Notes under the pieces: model-generated
What the model saw: the letters and a program-made list of their open reading frames with translations, nothing else
What the model was told of the DNA's origin: nothing
Database searches by the model: none
Assembly (NCBI GenBank): GCA_029465975.1
Contig: CM055740.1
Coordinates: forward strand, 5,797,953 to 5,861,952
Source: Dallia pectoralis
Taxonomy: Eukaryota > Chordata > Actinopteri > Esociformes > Umbridae
DNA length: 64,000 nt
Direction: 5' to 3'
Position numbers and translations under genes: made by a program
In this document: positions 34,150-47,747 of the stretch, one piece after another
Layout: each line of letters opens with the position of its first letter
How positions within the stretch are numbered: the stretch's first letter is position 1

Positions 34150-37100
34150 CTGCAGGAAAACAAATAAGGACAAGTCCATTAGAATGTTCTGGAAAGAATA
34201 TGGACAATTCACAAGACTTTGTTTGCTTACTGACTGCCATCAGTTGGAATGGTTTGCTGGAATGGTTCATTTGCATCATAATAGCATCACTTTGTTGTAC
34301 AGCAGTCATGTCAATACCACACCAAATCTGGCATACTGTAGAAAATTGAATTTTCAAAATGACATGCAAGTGATGAAAAACGGTATTAGTCGAGGAAAAA
34401 AACACAATACGAGTACCACCCGAAATAGACAAAGAAATACTGGAATTGACATACAACTCAAACAGCACTTTTATGTTTTACTGCAATTAGGCGTTCACCG
34501 GCTATATTCTGCCAGTACTAAAAAGCCCCCAGCGATGCGCAATGGAATACAAACTAGCTCTAAGCTTGGTTCAATGATCACACGCACATCGATCATGAGC
34601 GCCAGAAGCCAGACTCACCTGGGAACGGGCCCGGTCAATAGCTCTCTGTTCCCGGGCTAAAACTGACTCTAACACATCTCTAGGCAGGAGACCTATTCAA
34701 GTGCCATTGGTAATGCCTAAGTATGCGGTGCTGTCACCGTATTCGCTGTGCTCTGTAAGAACATGAATACAATTAAAAACAGAGGTACAAAGTAACAGAA
34801 CAAACCCTTTAAGAACGGCTATTATTAGTGCTTACGTTCCGGTCATATTAATTATAATGGCAGCCAAAAAGGAACACCTGCCAACTGCAAGCGAAGAAAT
34901 GAGTTGGCAAGAGTCACATTCATATGAATAATATGACATTGAGTCCAAGTAACAAGCTGTCTACAAGTACACTGAACACATTAGATCATATGATTAAGAT
35001 GATTTGATGGCGTCATGAAAAAAGTACATGAAAAAGTATACATGAAAAGGTACAATACTGTGTGTGCTCTCTCTCCCTCCCCCCCCTCTCCCCCCACTCT
35101 ACCTGTCTCTCTACATCGTACAAAAGTTGTCTTTCGCCAACTGAATATATGAGTGCAGTCCGTGTAACTTCCTGTGGGCCAGGCTGACCCTGGCTGTTCA
35201 AGAGCCCCCACAGTGGGCAGGATTAAGCAGATGTGACCTGACGTGATTTCTGGTTGTATCATTAGACCTCTCTGAATGGTCCTCTCTACTGTGGGTAGTA
35301 AAACACCATCACCCAACACCATCACCCAACACCATCACCAACGCCATCACCCGATAGCAGCAAAACAAAACACTGTTTGTGTTTTCACTTTAAAACACTG
35401 AGTTAAGGGAAAGCAAATGGGAAGCCTGGGACATTGCATATTACAATTACACAACCGGGCAATGTTTGATTTTTCTGCTTCATGCAGGCTAGGAGGAACA
35501 GTACCCAGAGCACTGGCTTTGGTGTCCTGATAATTCAGCTTGGGTAAGCACTCACTACTGACTTTTTCCGTGGCCCCAAAACAGCCTCCTAGCCCCTACA
35601 ATACAGTCACACAAAGGGCTTTGTTTAGATGCAGTGCTCTATAAAGGGAATAGGGTAGACTTGGGGAAGTGGCCCCTCTCTGAGTGAGGCTTGGCAGTGA
35701 GAGGAAGCTGAGGTCAAAGGGGAACAAGTGACAGCCCACTGTCTGCAATTCAATGGCACACTCAAAGAGCTACTGTGCTAAGGACACACCAGGAGCTACA
35801 GCTGTGTGTTTGCATTTTCCTTTGCCTTGGGCATAGTGTGCATGTGCGTGTGCGTGTATGTGTACGTGTGTGTGCGCTTGACTGGCAGAGGAGCTCTGTC
35901 TGCGTTGTTTTCTGTGGGTATTTTACAGGCTGTTCTGTGATAGTCAATACTGCAAGCCTTCCAATCTCCCCACTGTAACGATGCAGCAGGGCACACAAGA
36001 CTTTCACGGTTAAAGGGTTAATAAAAAACTGTTGTAGACCGTGTGAATCAAAGACAGTAGCACAGACACTTAATGACAGATTTACTGTTTAAAGGAAAAC
36101 AGCAAATAAAAACAATGTGAACAAAAGACTGATGGGGTGAGGTTTAACATCGCTGAAAGTTGTTTGAGCTCTGAACCTAAAAACAAACCGTGAGATAAAC
36201 AAACCGCTCCATCCCGAACTGTGAGCCACTGTCCCACAATCACCTCCCAGACGAAATGTTCTCCATGAACCAATGTTAATTTTACATTTGCTGAAGTCCC
36301 TGCAGTGTAATCGTAGTGCTGAATTTGGACGAAGGAGAGGAGCAAAAGCTCTGGAGTTTTAGCGAGTTCTTCTTCACCGATGGAGGTGTGCACTTTCACA
36401 GAAACAATCCGAAATCAAGTCTGAGATGTTTAGGCGACATACAGAGAAATCTAAGGGATTTGTGAAAGCAAAGTCATTCCGAAACTCAAGTCAACGGCCA
36501 GCATTTCCATAAAAGCTACGTTCCACTTGTCTTAAGCTCTCCTCGTTCGAATTCTATTATATATTGAAGATAACACAGCTGTGTATGCTATCAAAGCCAA
36601 AATTAAATGCCTCTGAAAGCTGCATTTGACAAGCTATGGCCATAAAATAATCCAGAATTGCGAGTTTTCCAAAAGTGTTTGTGTACATAAAGGCTCACTA
36701 TCTACATAATGAGTTCCCTTGTTTAGCATGCTACTGGTAGCATGGCAGAGAGGACCATGGGATATTTGAAAATCTGACAGGAAATATTGTTTTGTGGAAG
36801 TGTGAGGTTTGAAACAACCTTGGAGTTGGCAAACATGTTATTGAAGAGTCAAAATAAACCTTTAACACTTCCCTTTTGAGTGAATCACTATAAACTCAAA
36901 GTTAGCAACGTCGAAGGCGGCAAGCCGCGGCGTAATTGGAAAACCTGTTTCGAGAAATCGTTGTGAACGAGAGTGGGAAAAAGTTTAATAAAATAGGCGG
37001 CGTAAAGAAATTCTCCCACATTTGATCTTGTTATCTGTTTTACATTATTTCCCCTGAGTATCCTGCACCTGACAGATATACAGCTCGGCACAAATAATCA

Positions 37101-38799
37101 ATTAAGCCTGCAGATTTGCAGGGATTCTGCAGTTGCTTTGTGTCAGGCCTTCAGCCACTTTCAATGGATTTTCTTTCCCCGACAAAAGAGGCAAAATGCG
37201 TAGGCGGCTGTTGGTAACTGAAATGTAGCGTAGCGCGGAATAACAAATCCCTTCGTTATTAACTTGTTTTGTTTTTTCCGGGTAAGAATTCAAATGGGTC
37301 AAACAGTTCACCAATTACCAGGTTCTTATGGAATTTGTAACACAATGAGAATCCATCATCTACAAAGACTTAAATGTCCGTCAGATATCGACCGCTTCTC
37401 AAAAGATGTTGAATTACCAACATACGTGGCACGCCAACGGGGATTACCATTTGTTCATTATCATTCTGTGGAGCGATAAATTAAAAAAGCTGAAAGCAAT
37501 TGCAAACCATCGTGCAATCCATAGAAATCCCCGTACACCCAAACGAGGTAGGAACTGTCAAGTTTTCAATTCTGTCAAACATGGTCCCATCTCAGAAAAA
37601 AAACATATTACACCAAAAATAGGCTCTCGTGGAATCTTTAAAGCATTCGTAGAATTGAAACTTTGGCGGAACACCCTTAAAGTTCGCCGAAGAACCCTTT
37701 TAATGTAAAAATAGAAAGGTTGCTTGACAGATTTGATAAAGAACGATCGTTTTATTTTTAGCGTGTGCATCTGCTAGAACTACTGAGCACACACTTATTG
37801 ATTCAGCGGCCATCTTGTTTGTTGCTCAGCCTGTCAGCAGTGCAGATGCGTGCTCACTCAACTGCCAACGCCTTCTCACTTCTCATCACCGTCACTCGGC
37901 CCGGACCTTGTGTTCTACACTGTCAGGCCTGGTGGATCTCCAGAGACCGGAGAGCAGTGCCAGGGTCCAAACAGATGTACACACACATACACTCCACCCG
38001 CCTCCTCCAGACCTGTCACCGCTGTCAACAACCGGAGCTCAAACAATCTAACAGGAGTGTGTGTCTTGACAACACGGAGGATGTGTGTTTTCCCTCTGGA
38101 TCCCCCCCCACCCCGAGCGCCCTGTGGGGGCCCCGACCAGCTCGGTGACAACTGCTGCACCAGCTGTTCTCCCATGAGGCCCTGGTCGTGCGCAGAACCA
38201 CCACACCATGGAAGCAAGAACACCGCCTTCCCCTTGAACTGCTCCCGGACTATACGCCCTCCCACAGTCTGAAGTAAGCCAATCACATTTTAGGTGCTCA
38301 GCGCTACAGCTTCCTGGATTGAATGACGACTAAGTAAGAGCGCTTTGTTTAATCTAGGTCCGGTGTAATTTGGTTCAATGTGCAAAGCCATCAAATGAAT
38401 TCCCGTACATTACCACCCAGGCGTTTTCCGACTAGGACTTGATCAGGTGTTATCCGGCATGTTATCTTCTGGAAGGGGTTCCTCAGAAAATATTGTCACC
38501 CGTTGATTAAACTTCGCAGCAATCAGTCCCGGAAAATACTTGTCGTCAGATAGTTGTCTTCTGGCTGTGGTAAAAGTGGACCTAATAGCAGCGTTTGGCA
38601 TGATTGAAATGTGATTACGAAGAGGATTCATCTCTGCTCAACTATGGATTGGTCTATTTGTATGTATCCGTCTAGTGAGCTGACGTCAGAGCGAACGGAG
38701 GCCCGCCACTCCAGGACAAGTGAACATCTGATTATTAACTGTCTGTAACACAGTGGTCAAGGACCTTAATGGGCAGCTGCCTTGGCTCTTGATTGACAT
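34150..38799. other. region upstream of mgat4c, no coding gene seen
   Basis: Probably mgat4c 5' intron or flank. Short CACCATCACC-type repeats lie at 35310-35350. A relic of the dispersed TAGTGCACTA-type repeat may lie at 35600-35660. Frames of 100-160 codons (for example 34184-34660 and 37765-38148) look random. Confidence 0.5.
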
Positions 38800-40500
38800 C
38801 AATTATAGAGAGCATCGGACGAGAGACGAAGAGGGAGTGACCGGTGCACATGGATTCACGTCACAGTAGCCGGCGGACAGACAATACCAAGTTCAGAGCG
38901 CGGGCGGGGTCCGATTAAACGAAGCTTAGCTCCCTCACAGTGCCTCTCCGACAGACAGACAGACAGACGAGGGAGCTGGCGAACGTGACTGCGAATCGGG
39001 AGGTCGCCCAAATCGGGAGGGGGGGGAACATGAAAGACTAATGACGACGGGGAGGCGCGAGAAGTGATTCACGTGTGAGCGAGCCTCTCCCAGGCCCTCC
39101 TCGGCAGTTAGCACTTTGACCCAGATTAGCGCTCCGCCAGAGGCCCACGAGGGAGGGCTGGAGACGGAGGGCCGCGATGAGCCCGGCTCATTTCCACTCG
39201 AAAACACACACACCGGACATGTTGTACTAGACACACAGACACACACATGCACACGTACGAAAATACACGGTGCTGTACAGCATTACCCGTGGTGTCGTAA
39301 AAACACGGCGTAGTCCTGAGATGCAGACTGTGACATCAAACATGCCGTAACACTAGAGTGGCACATGGCCAGGTCAGAACGCTGCTGAGCCATCGTCCAC
39401 ATGGTGTCAAAGACATCTCAATGCTGAGTGATCCTGGACGGGCTACCTGCAGCCCGGGGGCTACTAGCCCGCACGTTGAGCAGTCCGGCTGCCCTCCTTG
39501 CCCTCTGTGACGTCAGCGGTCATCAACGCATGACACGGTTCCCCCGGAGCGCTGGACCAGAACCGGAGGTCCCGGGCGAATCCTCTCCTCACGTCCGCTC
39601 GATCTATAAAAAGGACCGGACAGACGCCGCTCTGGGTGAGAGAGAGAGATAGAGAGAAAGCCACCGGGGAGGGAAGAAAGAAAAGAAGAGAGATTTTCCG
39701 TGTCCGTTTGGGTGATGAGAGTGCAGAGGTAGACGGGGAACGGGGGAGACTTGGCTCTGTCTTAAAAGCTCTTAAAAAGCCAAGGTCACCTCCTGGTCAA
39801 ATCTGTGAAATGAGAAAATGGCTGAAGGGGCACGGGGGCCTGTGGCAGATAACATGAGAATGCACTATCTCCTCCCCACACATTTTGCGCACGGAGGACA
39901 GGACACTGGCAAGGCTTCTCAAAGGGCTCTTTCTTTCTGTGGTTTTTTGAAACGAGAACTACAGAGAGACACGCGCGCGCGCACAATAAGATGGCCCAGT
40001 TTCCTCACCAGTCTGAGAGAACAGAGGGAAGAACACACACGGAGAAGTGCTCTTAGGAAACGAGCCTCCGGGTTGAGGGAAATAGACCACCACAGAGAGG
40101 AGCAGCGTTCTCACATCATCGGGTTTCAGCGCAAGCAGGAAAAGCACTCGAACAAATCAACAGTGGCGTGCAAGTGAGACGGAGATGAAGAATAACAAAC
40201 TGCGCCGTTCCATTATACTGCATACAGTCATTCCGCTACGCCGTGTAAACGGAGACGATCGACGTGTTGCCGGCGCGACTCCAGAAAGAGAACTCGCTTA
40301 AAGTGGCGCCCGTGCGGCAGGAAGTTCTCGCAAAGCGCCGAATCAAACGACTTCACGTGGTCACGGCGAAAAGTTGCGCCGCCGTCGCGGAGCCTCAGCG
40401 GAGAGTCGCCGAAGCGCAATACGCCGCGTCTGTTCACGTCAAACCAACACAACGGAGCGAAACACAGGCGACACACAGACACCTACCTTAGTGAGGAAAC
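38800..40500. promoter_or_regulatory. GC/CpG-richer block, possible promoter or enhancer
   Basis: This stretch, above all 40255-40470, is visibly richer in CpG than its surroundings. A minus-strand GTAGGT donor-like word lies near 40484-40490. It could be a promoter and non-coding first exon for mgat4c, which must have at least one upstream exon. There is no direct proof. Confidence 0.3.
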
Positions 40501-41639
40501 GTCCATGCTTTCTAGACGACTGAGGCAGCCTGAACAGCAGCAGCAGAATCGATAACAGCAGCCTTCTCAGTGGGACAGTGTATCCTCCTGTACAACCACC
40601 CAGACACACCAACTGACCGACCGACTTACTGACTGTATTCTGTAACCCCGTATCCTCACATTCCCCAGATATCTTATCTCTCTGATATCTCGTCTCTCTG
40701 ATATCTCATCCCTCTGTGCGGTGAAGTCTTGCCTCTGCGTTAATATTTGATGAGGGATATGTGGGCTGGACCAATCGCTAATTGTCATTTATCTCCAATA
40801 CCCCAGAGCAGACAGTCCTAGAAAATGCTTGTTAACCGCTTTATAATAGGAATCTATTGAATTGACGAACGGGTGATTTTGAGGGTCATTTTGTTATTTC
40901 GTGGAATTATCACTAGAAGTATACCGTCTTGTTGTTACTGGTAGACTTCATAAAGATGGTCAAATGCTTGCGATAAGTAGTTGTTTGCTGAAGTTAAGGT
41001 TTATGCTGAGAATGTGTGTGAAGTTAGGTTGAGGTTGGTAGAGTTTGTTTGGTCGTTTGGGTGCTAATAACTTGCAGTGTGTAAAAACTCTTAGTACTAA
41101 ACTCTGTACAGATTAAAACGTTCAATAGTGCAATTCATTTTTTGCTTTCATTTTGTTTGGGAACAACATCACAAGATTACATATTCAACCACTAACTTTT
41201 GGAAGAAATATAGTGAGTGCAGTTTATAGAGAAGAAAATCCTATCCAAAGTTATTAATCTAGTTAAATGTGAAACATGTCTTCCTAGATGTATGTTGCTC
41301 TCTGGCAATGTCAGATGTGCATGTTTGTATTAAGAGTGGTGAAATATTAACTAATACTTGTGTACCAGGTAAATAGTGAATGTAAATGTTACTGTTAAAA
41401 GTCTTTCTATTTTTCATTGATCCTTAGAGACCGGCTTTCTAAATTCAACTAAAGCTTTTTAACAGGATTCTGGAGCAGAAACTGAAATAACCATTGCATA
41501 ACAATGACTTTGTGGTCAAATGACAATTGTATTACTAGATTGTTTTGGAGACAAATCATGTTCACAAAAATCCAGACATTAATATTTGTATTTATCAAGG
41601 TGAAAAAACATGCAAAATGTTGGTAGGTCACGTGTGTAA
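40501..41639. other. AT-rich spacer, nothing recognised
   Basis: No gene or clear repeat apart from a short GATATCT repeat near 40667-40710. Confidence 0.5.
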
Positions 41640-42000
41640 TTATAGATCTGGTAAACCAGAGGTGTAACCAATCATTTCTCCATGTTAGCAGGAAGTGTGG
41701 ATTTATAGATCTGGTGAACCGGAGGTGTAACTAATCAACTCTCCATGGTAGCAGGAAGTGTGGATTTATAGATCTGGTGAAACAGAGGTGTAACCAATCA
41801 ACTCTCCATGGTAGCAGGAAGTGTGGATTTATAGATCTGGTGAAACAGAGGTGTAACCAATCAACTCTCCATGTTAGCAGGAAGTGTGGATTTATAGATC
41901 TGGTGAACCGGAGGTGTAACCAATCAACTCTCCATGTTAGCAGGAAGTGTGGATTTATAGATCTGGTGAACCGGAGGTGTAACCAATCAACTCTCCATGT
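41640..42000. repeat. 63-bp minisatellite, about six copies
   Basis: The unit begins GTGTGGATTTATAGATCTGG and continues TGAACCGGAGGTGTAACCAA, TCAACTCTCC. As 63 is divisible by 3, frames on both strands stay open (about 97-99 codons); these are not genes. Confidence 0.93.
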
Positions 42001-42348
42001 TTTGCATGATTTAAGAAGGTCAACAATCAATTGTATTTTTCATTTCAGAGTTCGGTGCCTTTTTGATTAAGAAATAATTTGAAAGAGAAAGTCGTGGCAG
42101 AGAAACACAATACATTTCCCTAAACAGAGATTGTCATTTCAAAAAGAGGACAATGTTACAAGGGCTATTTTTGTTTGTATTTGTAGGAATCTTGAAAAGA
42201 GAGACTTGGGTAGAACAAGGTTAATCTCTACAGTGGTTGAAAAAAGACTGTTTGACATAATGGAAAAGATAACAAATCTAAACTTTCTGACAGATCAGGA
42301 ACAAGCTCCCCAGGATGTTGGCTTGGATGTGTCAGCCAATATCATGTG

Positions 42349-42508
42349 CAGGCTACAAACTACAGGCTACAGGCTACAGACTACAGGCTACAGGATACAG
42401 ACTACAGGCTACAGGATACAGGCTACAGGATACAGACTACAGGATACAGACTACAGACTACAGGATACAGACTACAGACTACAGGATACAGACTACAGGC
42501 TACAGGTC
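42349..42508. repeat. 7-bp CTACAGG/ATACAGA tandem repeat
   Basis: About 22 heptamers of (C/A)TACAG(G/A) type in mixed order. Tyr/Gln-rich frames are artefacts. Confidence 0.93.
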
Positions 42509-42767
42509 CGGAAACCTACGTCACTGGTCCGGAAACCTAGCAATGTTTGAGATTCACACTTTATTATGCATAAGGTTAACCTGTCTAAATACTTTGTGTT
42601 AATTAATCTGCACTCACTGTGCTATAATTGCAAATGTTTTGTCGGATACAGATGACAATACCTTCACCTGGAAGGTAGTATTCTGTACATTCACATGTGT
42701 ACTGCTACATTTAAAGTGCTGGTGTACAGAACCAAATAACATGCATAAGCACTTGTTTCTTCTATAT

Positions 42768-43550
42768 GTGTGTGTCTGACTGTGTGTGTGTGTCGGACCG
42801 TGTGTGTGTGTCGGACCGTGTGTGTGTGTCGGACCGTGTGTCTGTGTCTGACCGTGTGTGTTTGTCGGACCATGTGTGTGTCTGACCGTGCGTGTGTGTG
42901 TGTCTGACTGTGTGTGTGTGTCTGACTGTGTGTGTGTCTGACTGTGTTTGTGTCGGACCGTGTGTGTGTGTCTGACCGTGTGTGTGTGTCTGACCGTGCG
43001 TGTGTGTGTGTCTGACTGTGTGTGTGTGTCGGACCGTGTGTGTGTGTGTCGAACCGTGTGTGTGTGTGTGTCGGACCGTGTGTGTGTGTCTGACTGTGTG
43101 TGTGTCTGACTGTGTGTGTGTGTCTGACTGTGTGTGTGTGTGTCTAACTGTGTGTTTGTGTGTCTGACTGTGTGTGTGTGTGTCTGACTGTGTGTGTGTG
43201 TCTGACCGTGTGTGTGTGTCGGACCGTGTGTGTGTCTGACCGTGTGTGTGTGTCGGACCATGTGTGTGTGTGTCTGACCGTGCGTGTGTGTGTGTCTGAC
43301 TGTGTGTGTGTGTGTCTGACCGTGTGTGTGTGTCGGACCATGTGTGTGTGTGTCGAACCGTGTGTGTGTGTGTGTCGGACCGTGTGTGTGTGAGTGTGTC
43401 TGACTGTGTGTGTGTGTGTGTCTGACTGTGTGTGTGTGTCTGACTGTGTGTGTGTGTGTCTGACTGTGTGTGTGTGTTTGACTGTGTGTGTGTGTGTCTG
43501 ACTGTGTGTGTGTGTGTGTTTGACTGTGTGTGTCTGACTGTGTGTGGGTA
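42768..43550. repeat. TGTGTG-TCTGACCG minisatellite
   Basis: About 780 bp of units (GT)n followed by CTGACTG, CTGACCG or CGGACCG, with period about 18-22 bp. His/Thr-rich minus frames of up to 215 codons arise from it. Confidence 0.96.
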
Positions 43551-43694
43551 GGTGCTGCATATAGACAGTGATCATTTCCTTCTTACTTTGTGAAGAGCTT
43601 TCAATGCCAGGAAATTGAATTATTATAATGCCGTTACTGACAACAACAAGGTAATGAGGATGTACATTTACGTGTCTAGTGTTTCAATCTTTCA

Positions 43695-43797
43695 GTCTGT
43701 CTGTCTGACTGACTGTCTCTCCGTCTGTCTCTCTGTCTGTCTCTCTGTCTGTCTCTCTGTCTGTCTCTCTGTCTGTCTCTCTGTCTGTCTCCCTGTG
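43695..43797. repeat. CTGTCTGTCTCT repeat
   Basis: About 100 bp of 12-bp CTGTCTGTCTCT units. Confidence 0.93.
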
Positions 43798-44359
43798 TCC
43801 TGGGTAATGTGCTGTGTTTAGTAATTGGCTGGTCTAAAATCTAATGTCTGCAGTCAGACTCAACTATTGAGTAGTGTAGTGTAATTCAACCAATCCTGTG
43901 TTCAGCCATCCACCAGATACTGGTGACGATTATAAGTCACTAAATCTGTCAAACATGGATTTCCATAGAACTGATATTACAGTCATAGTCAAAGTGACTC
44001 CGGAGCTCACTGTAAAACATATACTGCATTATATACTTTATAAGGTTGATTTAATGAGATGTTTTCTGAACCCCATTTTCAATCAGTAATGGTTGTTTAG
44101 TCTTGTAATCAGATTGTATCAAATGAGGCACCAACCAGCCTGTAATGCAATTACACCCTGATTAACGTATGGTTTACTGTTCACTGACATTTATGCTCAG
44201 AGTAAAAACGAATAATTTTTCTACCCCGATGACACTGGTTAATTTTCCATGTCTGATTCATCTTCTCGCCACATTGAGATTTGATTCCAGTCATGTTTGG
44301 TGAATCCAAAAGTCACCAATATTATGCCATGGTGTTGCAGGTTGCAATATAACCCAGTC

Positions 44360-45092
44360 TCAACAGTGTTAGTAGACGGTAGTAATCAACAGTGAGTTAG
44401 TAGACAGTAGTAGTCAACAGGGAGTTTGTAGACAGTAGTAATCAACAGTGAGTTAGTAGACAGTAGTAGTCAACAGTGAGTTAGTAGACAGTAGTAATCA
44501 ACAGGGAGTTAGTAGACAGTAGTAATCAACAGTGAGTTAGTAGACAGTAGTAGTCAACAGGGAGTTTGTAGACAGTAGTAATCAACATTGAGTTAGTAGA
44601 CAGTAGTAATCAACAGCGAGTTAGTAGACAGTAGTAATCAACAGGGAGTTTGTAGACAGTAGTAATCAACAGTGGGTTAGTAGACAGTAGTAGTCAACAT
44701 TGAGTTAGTAGACAGTAGTAATCAACAGGGAGTTAGTAGACAGTAGTAATCAACAGTGAGTTAGTAGACAGTAGTAGTCAACAGTGAGTTAGTAGACAGT
44801 AGTAATCAACAGGGAGTTTGTAGACAGTAGTAATCAACAGTGAGTTAGTAGACAGTAGTAATCAACAGGGAGTTAGTAGACAGTAGTAATCAACATTGAG
44901 TTAGTAGACAGTAGTAATCAACAGCGAGTTAGTAGACAGTAGTAATCAACAGGGAGTTTGTAGACAGTAGTAATCAACAGTGAGTTAGTAGACAGTAGTA
45001 GTCAACATTGAGTTAGTAGACAGTAGTAATCAACAGGGAGTTAGTAGACAGTACTAATCAACAGTGAGTTAGTAGACAGTAGTAATCAAGAG
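44360..45092. repeat. 28-bp minisatellite, about 26 copies
   Basis: The unit is AGTAGTAATCAACAGTGAGT followed by TAGTAGAC. Variants at two or three fixed positions (AAT/AGT; GTGAG/GGGAG/TTGAG/GCGAG; TTAG/TTTG) recur, and blocks of several units look duplicated as groups. Confidence 0.96.
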
Positions 45093-45269
45093 CGCGTTTC
45101 AGAACTACTCAAACACTATTTCTCCACATTATGTTATGTCTGGGCATAATTTATAACTGATGAAAAAACGATAAAATTGCCAGATCCAAATAGTTTCCAT
45201 TTCACATGGGTCCACTTTGCCCCCGGAATTTATTTTTATAACCTCCCCAGATCTCTGCTTTGACTCAAT
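45093..45269. other. short spacer
   Basis: Nothing recognised. Confidence 0.4.
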
Positions 45270-45795
45270 TCTATCTCGCAGGTATACGGAGAGTCCATCT
45301 GAGTTGGTTATTCTCTAACATCTCATTAGGGTAGGCATTTTACGCCACGCTGGTGTTCATCAAAACCCTCTGGAATATATGTACGAGGGCATTATCATCC
45401 TGGAATATGTGACATCAGGAGGGAACAGCGTTTGCACCACAGGGTGTAACTGGTCCTGTAAAATGGCCTCCTATTCCTTGGCTGTTATTGGACCATGCAG
45501 AGCAATTGGCAGAACCAATGACTCCCAGGGGGCGACGCCCGATACCATTACAGTACTCCCACCATAATTACCAGTCGGTAGCAGACACTCGCAGGCGTCC
45601 TCTGGCATTCTCCAAACGTAAACCCGTCCGGATGTAAAATACGAAAAAGGGGTGAAAGGTTGACTCTTCAGACCATTTATGTCCATAACACAACAAAGAA
45701 AGAGTGAAAATACCGTCATAAGGCACTTTGTGTATTTCCTTACATGCCATGTCGTCATGTCGCAAATTATGACATTGCAGGCAAAACAATAGTTA
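45270..45795 (-). mobile_element. Tc1-like transposase fragment (family C)
   Basis: The minus strand encodes a Tc1-type catalytic segment with SGRVYVWRMPEDA, GGSTVMVSGVAPW and ITAKEYEAIL-like sequence, then decays through frameshifts around 45470. The first catalytic Asp region and the C-terminus are missing. Confidence 0.78.
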
Positions 45796-47224
45796 CATAT
45801 TGTTATACTGTAATGCAGTCAGTCTGTGCTCCAGCCAGATAATGCCCTTGTACTGTCCGTTTGAAGTATTTCAGCATGCCTAAGGTAAAACAGTAAACAA
45901 CTTCGTTTTTCTTTTTTGCTTCACACAAAGATAGGCCTTTTATTTAGTGCAGGCCTCAGGCGTGCTCTCAACCTGGGTTATATGTGTGGCAAATGGCATC
46001 GTATTCCCAAAAGTGCTCGTACAATATATGAGTCCATCAGCCTGTCAGCAAACAAAGTACACTAACACGTTTAATTTGCTATGCACGCCTAGTATCTCCG
46101 GTGCAGCAATGGAAATATTCCCACATAATCGCACACATGCATTAATTAAACGTCAGCTAGCAACCTTCACGAGGTAGGATTACCATAAACTATCCCAGAA
46201 CTTGGTCCAAACCCAAAATCATAGGTAAGGAAAAGCTTTTAATGCTTTCATTATTGATGACCGCGAAGAGGACTCAGCAAATGGAAATATCCTCACACTG
46301 CATCAAAGTCCAGCAGAAACATACAGCGCACCAGAGAAGATAAGGTCACCGTTACGCACTCCTGCACGTGCCTTTTTTCTACCGAATAAAGGTTGGATTT
46401 TAATCCGAAAAAATTACGTTGACAATAAAATCCCCCATGACGGCACAGGGCCCACTTCAAATGTGTGAACATTTTCTGTGCAGACAACACAAGTCGTCTG
46501 TTTAGCCTCAGGACGAGAACGTGGTGTTTATAATTCAGCACGTGCGCCCGCACGCCAGCCGGGCTCCACCTTTGGCACACTTCCGAACAGTTTCCAAGCG
46601 GCTTCCTGTGAAATGAATATGCATTACCGTTGCTGAGAATCCATTTGCAAGACAGAACAATAATTACGAGAAAGTACTTAAAGGGAGCAAATTCGTCTCA
46701 TGTAAAATGGCTGCTCAACGCGGCTAATTAGGTGCCGTTTTAATAAGTGCGTTCGTTTTACGGACATGAAATCATTATCCGCGTTGTCCGGGCACACTTT
46801 GCAAAGTAATGGATGCGTTTCTCAATTCATTGCATTCGACCGTATGACAGTTGTTGCCCAATTCATGCTTAAGTCAAGATATCGCATTATATAGTAAATG
46901 TGTCACGAGATTGACGATTCAGTCACTTCATGACATTCAATTTAAAAAGTCAATGAACGGACCAATGACGGTATATTCATATTTGAGCAATTGAGCTCCT
47001 GTCAATATAATTGACGCTTTGGTCAATTCTTTCCTTTCATGTGTCACAGTTTTGACATACAAGACTATACATTAAAGTCTCTGTGAAAAGAACAATCCTT
47101 CGGGTTTGGTTTAAAAGTACTGTTAGGGTTGGGCCAGTCTCACAAGAACATGCCCCCAAACAGTCACACCTCCTAGGTGGTCAGGAAACATAAATTGTGC
47201 TTTAAAAACACGCATTTGTTGTTA
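45796..47224. other. intergenic, nothing recognised
   Basis: No gene. Short frames such as 46293-46580 (minus) show no family features. Confidence 0.45.
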
Positions 47225-47466
47225 CATTTCAAGAAGCCTCTCCCAAACCTCTCCCAAACACCTAAAAAAAACTCATTTTCTTCTCCTAAATCCTCCCAAA
47301 CCTCTCCTAAACACCTCCTAAACCTCTCCTAAACACCTCCTAAACCTCTCCTAAACCTCTCCTAAACCTCTCCTAAACACCTCCTAAACCTCTCCTAAAC
47401 ACCTCCTAAACCTCTCCTAAACCTCTCCTAAACACCTCCTAAACCTCTCCTAAACACCTCCTAAAT
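47225..47466. repeat. CTCCTAAACCTCTCCTAAACA repeat
   Basis: An 11-bp motif alternating CCTCTCCTAAA and CACCTCCTAAA over about 200 bp, more degenerate at the left. Confidence 0.92.
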
Positions 47467-47747
47467 GCTTGTTGACTGTTATTTTCACATGGCTTTTAGT
47501 TCGCGGCAGGAAAATACATATTTTTGCAGAGATTGGTTAAGTTATGCTTCAGTTGTTTTTAATATTGCCCAGATTAGAAAACTCGTACTTGTACTGAGAG
47601 ATAGGTTTACTTCAGGTTTACTTCACTAGCTTAAGCATACGAGTTTTTAGCATTTCTATCTGCAGGTCACAATTAAATATTTTGTTAACCAACCCGTGAC
47701 AGACAGTGTGTGATTGATTTAAATTAACAGTAGAGAAATAAGACCCC

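Noticed and set aside
35975..36100. TGTAACGATGC start that resembles the reverse complement of the solo LTR end at 28491-28501
   Set aside because: Similarity stops after about 11 bases and no matching LTR end or target duplication was found nearby.
37765..38286. Overlapping frames of 123-140 codons in a GC-richer segment
   Set aside because: Open on both strands with no family resemblance or splice signals; composition explains the openness.
42614..43575. Thr/His-rich frames up to 215 codons
   Set aside because: They arise from the GT-rich tandem repeat; no start context, domain or splice signals.
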